From contig JAEWCY010000229.1 in assembly GCA_023390395.1 (NCBI GenBank), positions 1 through 29,897 on the forward strand: 29,897 bases of DNA, given 5' to 3'. The stretch comes from Pseudomonadota bacterium (GTDB lineage: Bacteria; Desulfobacterota; Desulfovibrionia; Desulfovibrionales; Desulfovibrionaceae). The stretch's first letter is position 1, and every line of letters starts with the position of its first letter. Positions 14,508-22,370 of the stretch are shown in pieces. The position numbers were made by a program, and so were the translations under genes. The notes below the pieces were generated by a model. It saw only the letters and a program-made list of their open reading frames with translations, ran no database searches and was not told the DNA's origin.

Positions 14508-17489
14508 CTACAGGCGCTCCCGCAGCGACAGCCCGAGCGCCGGCGGGGCGAGGGTCGGCCGGACGAGCACATCGCCGTCAGGGCTTGCGGCCGCGACCGG
14601 CCCCGGCGGCAGGGGCAGGCCGGCGAAGCCCGTGCCGGCCAGGGTCACGTCCAGGGACAGGGGCGTTCCCGGGGCGCTCCACAGGCGAGCGCCGGCCCCG
14701 GACAGGGCGAAGCGCAGGTAAAGCCTGTCCGCGGGCTGCGGCAGGCGCACCTCCCGGGCCATGCGCATCTCGCCGCCGTACCAGAAGAAATCCCCTTCGC
14801 TCTTGAGCTCTCCCAACGGTTCGTACCGGGACCCGTCCGTGGAATAGGCCACGGTCACCCGGTTGTGGCCGGTCCCGTCGGTGAGCGCCTGCGGATACCA
14901 GGCCAGGCGGAAGGCCTCGATGGGCGCGGCCGTCCCGGCCTCCCCCGGCGGCGGCGTGACGGCGTAGGTGAAAAAGCAGGGGGCGTCGCCGGAGCAGGTG
15001 AGCGCCGGCTCGCCGGGCACGGCGGCCAGGGCGTCGGCGAGGAAGGTTTCGTCCAGGATGCGTGGAAGCGGGCGGTCGAAGGTCGGGGAAAAATGGAGCA
15101 GGCCGCGTCCGTCCGCGCCGAGCAGCAGCCGGGAGCCCGCCGGCCCGGCCACGGGCAGGCGGACCCGGGCCTGGCCGATGCGAAGCGTCTGCCCGGCCAC
15201 GTTTCCGGCCGCGATCAGCCCCCCGGCCGTGACCTCCCGGTCGAAGCCGGGGAGCAGTTCGCGCGGCGCGGCGGCAAGGCTGGACAGGGGACGGCGCAGG
15301 CCCGGGTCGAAGTAGCGCGCCCGGACCGCGCCCGCTTCGTCGGCCACGGTCGCTGCCGGGGCGTCGTCCGGGTAGGCGCGATGGTAGGCGGCCAGGTCCT
15401 CGGGGCCGCCCAGGCCAAGGGCCGGGTCGGGCGCGTCGGCGAAGCCGAAAAGAACCGTGCCGCCAAGAGTCCCCCGGGCATCGCCGAGACCCGGCAGCAC
15501 GGTCGTGTTGGCGGCCACCGCCGCCGCCCGGCGCTGCCAGGGCGCGGGCGCGCCGGGAGGCAGACGCAGGTCGGGCGGCGGCGTCACCCGCAGGCCGGCC
15601 ACTTCCAGGAAGCCGTCCACATGGCCCGGATCGAGGTCCACAGCCAGAAACGTCAGCCCCGTGGCCGGATCGGGCGGCGGCAGGGAGACGTCGAGGTCCA
15701 GGCGGTCGCGGCCCGGGGCGAAATCCTTGGCCGCGGCCCGGGCCGCGGGCGCAAGCCGCTCGGGGTCGGTCCCGGTCAGGACCGTGGCCGCGGCCTCGGG
15801 CGGGCCGGCCTTGCCCGGGCGAAGGGCCAGGGTCACCCGGGCCGGGGCCGGCCCGGCGGCGCTTCCCGGCGGCAGGGCGAAGGCGAAGACCGCCCGCCCG
15901 GGCAGGCGGCAGTCGTACAGGGCCAGGGTGGCGTAGCCCAGGTCCGGGGCCATGTTTCGGGCGGCGAACACGTCGGCGAAAAAGTCCAGGCTGGAAAAAT
16001 CCGTGGCGTAGGGGACGTCCAGAGGCAGGGGGGCGCGGTTGACGGCCCCGCCCCGGGAGACGTCGGCCCAGAAGGTCTCCTCGACCGGCGTCAAGCCCGG
16101 CAGGGGACGACGCTCGACGAGGTCGTGGGGCGTGAGCAGGAGGAAGCGGCGGTAGGCCCGGTCGGTGAGGCTCGCGGCCGTGCGGAACGTGCCGCCCAGG
16201 TACCAGTCGGCGATGATCTTGAGGTGGCGGTTGCGGTAGAAAAAGAGCCAGTCCGCGTCGTCGTGGGAAATCGCCAGGTCGGCCAGCACGCTTTTGATGC
16301 TCGGGCTGTCGCGCTTGACGTACACGGGCAGGGCCGCGGCCATGGGCCAGCCGCAGCCAAGCGCCAGCCCGGCGGCAAGGGCCGGGGCCAGGACCCCGGG
16401 CGGGTTGCGCAGGAACCGTCCGGGCAGCGCGGCGATGGCCTCGGTCCCGCCGGCGGCGAGGTAGGCGTAGAGAAAGAACAGGTTGACCAGGTAGCGGATG
16501 GAAACGTCGATCTGCGTGGGCAGGGCGGCGGCCATGGCCAGGGCGCAACCGGCCCAGACCGCCAGGGCAGCCAGGGACCGCCACCGTCCGAGGAGCAGGT
16601 GGCGCGCCAGCCCGAGCGCCGCCAGCCCGCCGAGGATTGCCGGCCAGGGGCGGCCCGACTGGTCGTGCATGGCGGTGAAGGCCCGCAGCACGGTGTCGAA
16701 GCCGGCCGAGGCGAAGCGGTCGCCGGTGGGGCCGTCGCTGTGGATGGTGCGCATCTGGAAGAGGTGGCCGGGAATCCAGGGCAGGTAGGCCAGGACGACC
16801 AGGCCGGCGGCCAGGGCGGCGTCGCGGCAAAGTCGCCGGGCGGCCGGCCTGTCGACGCGCCAAAGCAGGGCCGCCCGGCCGCAGACGATGAGCCCCTCGG
16901 CCGCGCAGGTGGCCGAGGCCAGGTAGGAGGCGTAGAACATGGCCGCATTGGCCAGGACGAAGCCGGCCCAGTCACGGCGGCGGCCCGAATCCATGGCCCG
17001 CAGCAGGAAATAAAACCCCGTCAGGGCGCACAGCAGATACAGGGCATAGGGCCGGGCCTCGCGGGAATAGTGGATGGGGAAAAGCGACACGGCGCAGATC
17101 ACGGCCGCGGCCAGCCCGGTTTCCCGGGAGAAAAGCCGTCGTCCGAGCAGCCAGACCACGGGAATGGTGAGCGTGCCGGCCACGACGCTCGGCATTTTGA
17201 CCGTGGCGTCGGTGGCCGGAAAGACCTGCAAGGCGGCGTGGACGAGCAGATGGTAAAGCGGCGGCGAGGAGTCGAGGCTCACGTCGCTCGGCCCCTGGAA
17301 AGCCAGGGAAGGCAGCATGTCGGCAAGCGGCCAGGCGGCCCGGCCGAGCGTCACGAATTCGTCCCACCACAGCCCCACCACGTCCAGGGCGAAAAGGCGC
17401 AGCCACAGGCCAAGAAGCGCCGCCGCGCAAACGATCGCCCATTCCCAGGCGGCCGGCGCGGGCGTGCGTGCGTCCCTGCCCACGGTCAT
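14508..17489 (-). CDS. GT39/ArnT-type membrane glycosyltransferase with a large C-terminal extension
   Basis: A polytopic membrane protein of 993 residues. Residues 1-390 hold about ten hydrophobic segments with the family landmarks: LWWDE (D43-E44, the catalytic acidic pair in the first periplasmic loop) and HYSREARPYAL (140-150). Such enzymes take lipid-phosphate sugars and glycosylate proteins or lipids on the periplasmic face. The remaining 600 residues are soluble and rich in Pro, Gly and predicted beta strands, with a segment near the end (RVTVAYSTDGSRYEPLG) resembling a discoidin/carbohydrate-binding-like sandwich. That extension is far longer than in ArnT. Start: ATG 17489 overlaps the stop of the Sel1-like gene as ATGA, so translation is probably coupled. 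It is the last gene of the long minus-strand block. A fusion of transferase and surface-binding module is my reading. Confidence 0.82.
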   Translation of the reverse strand: MTVGRDARTPAPAAWEWAIVCAAALLGLWLRLFALDVVGLWWDEFVTLGRAAWPLADMLPSLAFQGPSDVSLDSSPPLYHLLVHAALQVFPATDATVKMPSVVAGTLTIPVVWLLGRRLFSRETGLAAAVICAVSLFPIHYSREARPYALYLLCALTGFYFLLRAMDSGRRRDWAGFVLANAAMFYASYLASATCAAEGLIVCGRAALLWRVDRPAARRLCRDAALAAGLVVLAYLPWIPGHLFQMRTIHSDGPTGDRFASAGFDTVLRAFTAMHDQSGRPWPAILGGLAALGLARHLLLGRWRSLAALAVWAGCALAMAAALPTQIDVSIRYLVNLFFLYAYLAAGGTEAIAALPGRFLRNPPGVLAPALAAGLALGCGWPMAAALPVYVKRDSPSIKSVLADLAISHDDADWLFFYRNRHLKIIADWYLGGTFRTAASLTDRAYRRFLLLTPHDLVERRPLPGLTPVEETFWADVSRGGAVNRAPLPLDVPYATDFSSLDFFADVFAARNMAPDLGYATLALYDCRLPGRAVFAFALPPGSAAGPAPARVTLALRPGKAGPPEAAATVLTGTDPERLAPAARAAAKDFAPGRDRLDLDVSLPPPDPATGLTFLAVDLDPGHVDGFLEVAGLRVTPPPDLRLPPGAPAPWQRRAAAVAANTTVLPGLGDARGTLGGTVLFGFADAPDPALGLGGPEDLAAYHRAYPDDAPAATVADEAGAVRARYFDPGLRRPLSSLAAAPRELLPGFDREVTAGGLIAAGNVAGQTLRIGQARVRLPVAGPAGSRLLLGADGRGLLHFSPTFDRPLPRILDETFLADALAAVPGEPALTCSGDAPCFFTYAVTPPPGEAGTAAPIEAFRLAWYPQALTDGTGHNRVTVAYSTDGSRYEPLGELKSEGDFFWYGGEMRMAREVRLPQPADRLYLRFALSGAGARLWSAPGTPLSLDVTLAGTGFAGLPLPPGPVAAASPDGDVLVRPTLAPPALGLSLRERL

Positions 17490-18040
17490 CGGCCCGCGTC
17501 CCCGGACAGGTTGGCTTCGATGGCGGCGCGCTCGGCCGGGGCGAGCCTGGCCGCGGCTTCCTCGGCGGCCCGGGCCGCCAGGGCCTGTTCCTCCGGCGTC
17601 AGCCCCGGCTGGCGCAGGGCCCGGCCGAGCCGCCAGCGGGCCCAGTAGGGATCGGCCGGGACGCCCTGGCCGCGCAGAAGGGCCAGGCCCATGGCCAGGT
17701 CGCCCTGGGGCGAGCCGGCGGCGGCGGCCTTGGCGAACCAGTGGAAAGCCAGGGTGGGGTCGGGCCGGCTCGAGCGTTCCGACCGGCCGGACAGGGCCAA
17801 TTGGCCCCGGGCGGCGGCCGCGCCGGCGTCGCCGGCGGCATGGGCCGCCTCCAGGCAGGCGGCGGCGTCGCGGGCCTTGGCCGGGTCCGTCGTCGCCGGG
17901 TCGAGCAGGCCGATGGCCGTTCCGATCATGTCCTTGGCTCCGGCCCCGGGCGGCAGCCCCGGACAGGCGGCGGCCAGGGCCACGGCGGGCGCGAGCAGCC
18001 AGACGAGGGCGGCGACGAGGCGGCGCGCAAACGCGGGCAT
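17486..18040 (-). CDS. Secreted Sel1-like repeat protein
   Basis: A small protein of 184 residues with an N-terminal signal peptide (RR, a hydrophobic stretch, cleavage near ALA-AAC at about 23-25). The rest is Ala-rich helical repeat sequence of Sel1/TPR type: AACLEAAHAAGDAGAA, then AFHWFAKAAAAGSPQGDLAMGLALLRGQGV, roughly residues 60-130. Sel1-like proteins are scaffolds for protein-protein contacts and are often part of envelope or signalling complexes. It is squeezed between cheD (3 nt) and the GT39 gene (4-nt overlap), which suggests a joint role with the transferase in the periplasm. Specific function is unknown. Confidence 0.75.
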   Translation of the reverse strand: MPAFARRLVAALVWLLAPAVALAAACPGLPPGAGAKDMIGTAIGLLDPATTDPAKARDAAACLEAAHAAGDAGAAAARGQLALSGRSERSSRPDPTLAFHWFAKAAAAGSPQGDLAMGLALLRGQGVPADPYWARWRLGRALRQPGLTPEEQALAARAAEEAAARLAPAERAAIEANLSGDAGR

Positions 18041-18043
18041 GGG

Positions 18044-18568
18044 CTAACGGGCGCGGCCGCCGTTTTTTGCGGCGGCGGCGTTGTTGAGCATGCGCACGAA
18101 GATCTCCCCGGAACTGGAAGCGAAGACGATCTTGCGGCCGCGCTCGCCGCCCACGTTGGAGGCGGTCACCCGCAGCCCCAGCTCGGCCAGGGTGGCGAAG
18201 GCGACTTCCACGTTGCGCCGGCCCACGGACATGTCCTCGGCGAAAAGCGCGCTGGCCCCGCCGAAGACCTTGCACTCGATCTCGCCGAGCTTGGCCCCCC
18301 GCGCCTCCAGGCGGCGCACCACCGTGGCGATGGCCGTGTCCACGAACTTGTAGGGCGTCTGGTCCGGATGGTGCAGCCGGTACTCGGCGGCCTTGGGCAA
18401 AAGGGCGTGAAAGATGCCGGCCAGGCCGCGCCTGGGCGCGAAGAACGTCACGGCCACGCACGAGCCGAGCACGGTGTGGGCCATGGTCGGCCGTTCGTAG
18501 ACGCCGCCTTGGGCCACGTTGAGGAAGGCCAAGGCATGGTCGGGAAAACGTTCTAGAAGGCCTTGCAT
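18044..18568 (-). CDS. cheD: Chemoreceptor glutamine deamidase CheD
   Basis: A cytoplasmic 174-residue CheD. The catalytic Cys is C37 in VLGSCVAV and the His is H54 in GIFHALLP, the usual pair; KVFGGASAL further on is the other conserved block. CheD deamidates specific glutamines in chemoreceptor methylation regions, and in many species it interacts with CheC. The ATG at 18568 overlaps the end of the response-regulator gene by 16 nt, with no good ribosome binding site, so coupled translation is likely. No cheC or cheB is present in the window. The receptors it acts on must be encoded elsewhere, or include the receptor at 4003-5877. Confidence 0.92.
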   Translation of the reverse strand: MQGLLERFPDHALAFLNVAQGGVYERPTMAHTVLGSCVAVTFFAPRRGLAGIFHALLPKAAEYRLHHPDQTPYKFVDTAIATVVRRLEARGAKLGEIECKVFGGASALFAEDMSVGRRNVEVAFATLAELGLRVTASNVGGERGRKIVFASSSGEIFVRMLNNAAAAKNGGRAR

Positions 18569-19005
18569 GGAAATGTTGCGTCTTCGGCGTCGTCGCCGAG
18601 GGGGTTGTCGTGAAGGCCCAGGCTGGCCAGGGCCTCCAGGAGCGTTTGCGGCGTGAAGGGCTTGGTGACGTAGGCCTGGGCCCCGGATTCGAACTGGGCC
18701 CGCATCATGTTGGCCGGGTCGTCGAGGCTCGAGAGCATGACGGCCGGGGTGCGGCGTTCGCCGGCCAGGCCCCGGCCGGCCTCGATGCGCCGGATGCCGG
18801 ACAGGGCGTCGTGGCCGGAGAGCACGGGCATGAGGATGTCCATGACGATGAGGTCGAAGGGCTCGCCCCGGCCCAGGGCCTCCTCGAAGCGCCGTATCGC
18901 CTCGCGGCCGTCGGCGGCCTCTTCGGGCGTGAAAAGTCCTTCCAGAGCCTGGATGATGAGGAAGCGCTGGTAGCGGCTGTCGTCGACGATGAGGGCGCGC
19001 GGCAT
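18553..19005 (-). CDS. CheY-like single-domain response regulator
   Basis: A stand-alone receiver domain of 150 residues. Acid pocket D8-D9 (IVDDS), phospho-acceptor D56 (VMDILMP), the conserved Ser/Thr position at S92/S93 (MLSSLDD) and K115 (TKPF) are all present, so it should be phosphorylated, most likely by the adjacent CheA. There is no output domain. It ends with a short tail carrying acidic residues (GDDAEDATF). I set the start at ATG 19005, with GGAG 9 nt upstream. The in-frame ATG at 19023 overlaps the cheA stop as ATGA and is the alternative, adding six residues. Whether it acts as CheY on a flagellar motor or on another target cannot be told from sequence. Confidence 0.93.
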   Translation of the reverse strand: MPRALIVDDSRYQRFLIIQALEGLFTPEEAADGREAIRRFEEALGRGEPFDLIVMDILMPVLSGHDALSGIRRIEAGRGLAGERRTPAVMLSSLDDPANMMRAQFESGAQAYVTKPFTPQTLLEALASLGLHDNPLGDDAEDATFPCKAF

Positions 19006-19019
19006 GGTTCGGCTCTCCG

Positions 19020-20672
19020 TCATGTTTGGGGTTGGGCGCCGGCGGCCTGGCGCGCGGCGCGCAGCAGTTCCGGGACATCCACGACCAGGGCCATGTCGCC
19101 GGCCTCGGTGACCGTGCCGCCGAGCACGCCCGGCACCTTGCCCAGCGCCCGGCCCAGGTGCTTGAGCACGGCCTGCTTGCGGCCGAGCACGTTGTCCACC
19201 ACCAGGCCGGCCCGGCCCTCCTCGCGGCGCACGGCGACCACGTGGGAGCCCGGCGGGGCCGGACCGTCCAGGCCGAAGAAATGGCGCAGGCAGACCAGCG
19301 GCGTGGCCTGGCCGCGCAGGTCCATGACGCCGCGTCCCTGGCGCAGGGGCGTTCCCGGCGGCAGTTCCAGGCATTCCTCCACGTAGTCGAGGTGGAGGTA
19401 GTAGGTCTCCTCGCCGAGGCTCACTTCCAGGCAGTCGATGATGGCCAGGGACACGGGCAGGCGGATGGTGAAGACGGAGCCTTCGCCCGGGGAGGAGGCC
19501 ACGTCGATGTGGCCGCGCAGGGCGGCGATGCCTTCGCGCACGGCGTCCATGCCCACGCCCCGGCCCGAGACCGCGCCCACGGCGTCGGCCGTGGAGAGGC
19601 CCGGCAGGAAGATGAGTTCCAGGGCGGCGTCGGCGTCGTAGGGCCGGGCCGGGTCGAGGCGGCCGGCCTCCACGGCCCGCTGCCAGAGCTTGCGGCCGTC
19701 GATGCCCGCGCCGTCGTCCCGGATGGCGATGACCACGTCGTTGCCTTCCTGGCGGGCCGAGAGGGCGATGTTGCCTTGGCGCGGCTTGCCGAGGGCTTCC
19801 CGCACGTCCGGGGCCTCGATGCCGTGGTCCACGGCGTTTCGAAGAAGATGGATGCAGGGCGTGTTGAGCTGCTCGATGACGGCCTTGTCGAGTTCGGTGT
19901 TCTCGCCCTCCATGACGAGCGCCACGTCCTTGCCGAGCGCCGCGCAAGCGTCGCGCACCAGCCGGCGGTACTTGGGAAAGCTGACCTTGATGGGCAAAAG
20001 GCGCAGCCCCAGGACCTGGTCGCGCAAAAGCGCCGCCAGGCGCTCGACCTCCTCGGCCACGTCGCGCAGTTCCGGGTCGGCCCGGCGCAGGGACAGGGAG
20101 CCCAGACGCGACTGGGCGATGCCGAGCTCGCCCACGCGGTCGACGAGGATGTCGAGTTCCCGGGCCGGGATGGAAAGTTTGCGGATGCGCTCGTCCACGG
20201 CCGTGTCGCCCCCTGCGGCCTCGCCCGAAGCGGGTTCGGCGGCGGGGCCGGGATCGGCGATCGGCCCGGCGACGGTGGGAGCCGGCGGCGTCGCCTGGAG
20301 CAGGGCGGCCATGCGGGCCGTTTCCCGGACGATGTCGCCGTGCTTGGCCTTTTCGGCGTCCTCGACCATGGCCCGGATGACGTCGAAGACGGCGAGCAGT
20401 TCGCCGACCAGGCCGCGTTCGATGGGCAGGCGGCCCTGGCGCACGGCGTCCAGCACGGATTCCACGGCATGGCACAACGCGGCCAGGGGGGCGGCTCCCA
20501 CCGCTCCGGCGTCGCCCTTGATGGTATGGGCGGCACGGAACACGGCCGCCACCTTGGCCTCGAGCGCGCCCTGCCCGGCGGATTCCAGGTCGAGGATGGC
20601 CGCTTCGATGCCGCGCAGCTGTTCCAGGCAGCTTTCGGCGAACAGTTCGAATATTTTGTCGTCTTCGGCCAT
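19020..20672 (-). CDS. cheA: Chemotaxis-type histidine kinase CheA without P2
   Basis: A cytoplasmic 550-residue CheA. P1 (HPt) is about 1-125 with H49 in AAHTIKG, K52 and E71. A Pro/Ala-rich linker follows at about 126-158, where P2 would normally be. P3 dimerisation is about 160-230. P4 kinase is about 231-405 with N-box LLRNAVDHG (N279, H283), G1 DDGAGID (319-325) and G2 GRGVGMD. The P5 CheW-like domain is about 408-545. All catalytic residues look intact. Absence of the CheY/CheB-docking P2 and of an adjacent cheW is unusual for classical chemotaxis operons. It overlaps the response-regulator gene by 4 nt if that gene starts at 19023. No strong ribosome binding site precedes the ATG. It follows the polysaccharide genes on the same strand after a 75-nt gap. 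Confidence 0.95.
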   Translation of the reverse strand: MAEDDKIFELFAESCLEQLRGIEAAILDLESAGQGALEAKVAAVFRAAHTIKGDAGAVGAAPLAALCHAVESVLDAVRQGRLPIERGLVGELLAVFDVIRAMVEDAEKAKHGDIVRETARMAALLQATPPAPTVAGPIADPGPAAEPASGEAAGGDTAVDERIRKLSIPARELDILVDRVGELGIAQSRLGSLSLRRADPELRDVAEEVERLAALLRDQVLGLRLLPIKVSFPKYRRLVRDACAALGKDVALVMEGENTELDKAVIEQLNTPCIHLLRNAVDHGIEAPDVREALGKPRQGNIALSARQEGNDVVIAIRDDGAGIDGRKLWQRAVEAGRLDPARPYDADAALELIFLPGLSTADAVGAVSGRGVGMDAVREGIAALRGHIDVASSPGEGSVFTIRLPVSLAIIDCLEVSLGEETYYLHLDYVEECLELPPGTPLRQGRGVMDLRGQATPLVCLRHFFGLDGPAPPGSHVVAVRREEGRAGLVVDNVLGRKQAVLKHLGRALGKVPGVLGGTVTEAGDMALVVDVPELLRAARQAAGAQPQT

Positions 20673-20699
20673 AGGGGGCTCGATCCGGAGCGTTGCACG

Positions 20700-20728
20700 A
20701 GAGTACGGTCCAACCGCCCCGGAAGCAA
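20700..20728 (-). promoter_or_regulatory. Weak candidate promoter in the 75-nt gap before cheA
   Basis: On the minus strand TTGCTT and TACTCT are 17 nt apart. It could give cheA its own start, but no terminator is visible for the gene before it, so read-through from upstream is equally likely. Confidence 0.28.
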
Positions 20729-20747
20729 GGGCCTGGAACTTCGCGGC

Positions 20748-22370
20748 CTACATGTAGCCGAGGTCCGACAGCTCGTCGGCGATGCGCGCCGCCGCCTCGC
20801 CGTCCGTGCCGGCGGCCGCGGTCGTGGCCGCGGCCGCGGCCGCCGTGACCAGGGGCCTGGCGGCCAGGGTTTCGGGCGTGAAGGCCGCGGCCAGCACTCG
20901 GCCGTCCATGTTGTCCGGCACGGCCTCGTCCAGGGCGTAGAGCAGCGTCGGCGCGACGTCGGGCATGGCCGCGTCGGGCAGCGCGACCCCGGCGGCCACG
21001 CCCGGGCCGGCCAGAGCGAACACGCCGTGCTGCTCGTGGCGGCCGCTCCACTTGTGGGGCGCGAAGAGCCCGGTCGGCGCGCCCTGGCCGTAGAGGGCGA
21101 TCTCGTGGGGCACGAGCACCTGGTAGCCCGGGCCGCACAACGTCACCACGTCCGGCGCGTGGTCCACGGCCTCCCCGGCGTAGAGCTCCTCCCGGGCGTG
21201 CACGGCCAGGAAGGGATGCTCCCCGGTCTCGGGATCGACGATGGCGGTCAGGCCTTCCTTGAGCCGTCGCGTCAGGGCTTCCCGGTCGTCCTGCCCCACC
21301 AGGCGGGGATTGAAGAAGATGCCGCCGGCGATGCCCTCGGACACGCAGGCCGAGCGCTCCCAGTCCACGATGGCGGAAAAGAGGTTGTTGATGCGGGCGT
21401 GGGTTCTGGAACGGGCCTTGCGGCGCGCGGCCAGCACCGAGGCCGGCAGCACGGCCTTGGCCAGGGCGGCCGCCGCCCGGCGCAGGGGCGAGGGCCGGCG
21501 GCCGGCCAGGGAGGCCAGGTCGCCGGAAAGCACGAGCAGGCCCTGGTCCATGAGCCAGCGGTTGAGGAAGATGGCCCGGCGCAGGGGGCCGGCCCCGTGG
21601 TCCGAGACCAGGGCCACGGCCGTCTCCGGCGGACAGGCGGCCACGATGCGGCCCAGGGCGGCGTCCAGGCGTTCGTAGACCGCCTCGATGGCCCGGCCCA
21701 GACGGGCGTGCAGGGGATGGGCCGGGTCGCGGTAGGCCCAGAAGAAGTGCTGCACCCGGTCGGATTCCATGAAGACCGAGCAGAAATAATCCAGGGGGCG
21801 GCGCGCCATGAGCCACAGGGTCAACTCGCAGCGGGCGTCCACGCCGGCCAGGAGGTTGTCGAGGTAGCGGGCCGGGTCCGGGTCCATGGCCGGCGAGTCG
21901 CGGCAAAGGCCCGGCCCGAAGCGGGCCTCGATCTCGGCGCGAAGCGCGCTCGGGTGCACGAAGTCCTCGGCGTCGGAAGGGGTGAACATGCCCGGCACGA
22001 CGAAGCCGTCGATGGGGTCCGGCGGCCAGGTCACGGGCACGTTGACCGCCCCGGCCGGCCGGCTGCGTTGGGACAGCACCGACCATATCGGCGCGGCCCG
22101 GCGCATGGCCGCCGAGACGAAGCGCACCTCGTGGGTCTGCGCATCGAGGGTCAGGGCGTCGAAGACGCCGTGGCGGCCCGGCGAGGTTCCGGTGGCGAAG
22201 CTGGTCCAGGCCACGGGCGTCACCGGCGGCACGGTGGAGCACAAGGGGCCGTGCGCGCCCTTTTCAAGGAGCGCGGCCAGATGGGGCATGCGCCCGGCGG
22301 CGACAAGGGGCTTTATGACGTCGAAGGTGGCGCCGTCCCAGCCGACGACCACCACGCGGGCGGCTTTCAT
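20748..22370 (-). CDS. Alkaline-phosphatase-superfamily phosphodiesterase/phosphatase
   Basis: A 540-residue enzyme of the type I phosphodiesterase/nucleotide pyrophosphatase branch. The two-metal site is visible: D12 and nucleophile T15 (GWDGATFD), D204 and H208 (ESDRVQHFF), D257-H258 (SDHGAG), and H445 (SGRHEQHG). The C-terminus ends in the ELSDLGYM-type motif common in this branch, after an Ala-rich linker. No clear signal peptide or membrane anchor is seen, so it may be cytoplasmic. It overlaps the flippase stop by 4 nt (ATGA) and sits in the polysaccharide block, so it probably cleaves or transfers a phosphate or phospho-headgroup on a glycan precursor. Real substrate unknown. Confidence 0.85.
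   Translation of the reverse strand: MKAARVVVVGWDGATFDVIKPLVAAGRMPHLAALLEKGAHGPLCSTVPPVTPVAWTSFATGTSPGRHGVFDALTLDAQTHEVRFVSAAMRRAAPIWSVLSQRSRPAGAVNVPVTWPPDPIDGFVVPGMFTPSDAEDFVHPSALRAEIEARFGPGLCRDSPAMDPDPARYLDNLLAGVDARCELTLWLMARRPLDYFCSVFMESDRVQHFFWAYRDPAHPLHARLGRAIEAVYERLDAALGRIVAACPPETAVALVSDHGAGPLRRAIFLNRWLMDQGLLVLSGDLASLAGRRPSPLRRAAAALAKAVLPASVLAARRKARSRTHARINNLFSAIVDWERSACVSEGIAGGIFFNPRLVGQDDREALTRRLKEGLTAIVDPETGEHPFLAVHAREELYAGEAVDHAPDVVTLCGPGYQVLVPHEIALYGQGAPTGLFAPHKWSGRHEQHGVFALAGPGVAAGVALPDAAMPDVAPTLLYALDEAVPDNMDGRVLAAAFTPETLAARPLVTAAAAAATTAAAGTDGEAAARIADELSDLGYM
20826..20843. repeat. Three tandem GGCCGC hexamers
   Basis: Exact triplicate hexamer in the 3' end of the phosphatase-like gene. 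It encodes part of an Ala-rich linker and is a possible slippage site, in frame whatever the copy number. Confidence 0.7.

Noticed and set aside
13644..17648. Very long plus-strand open frame opposite GT2 and GT39
   Set aside because: Shadow frame created by high GC at codon position 3 of the real minus-strand genes; no domain, and it runs through two opposing genes.
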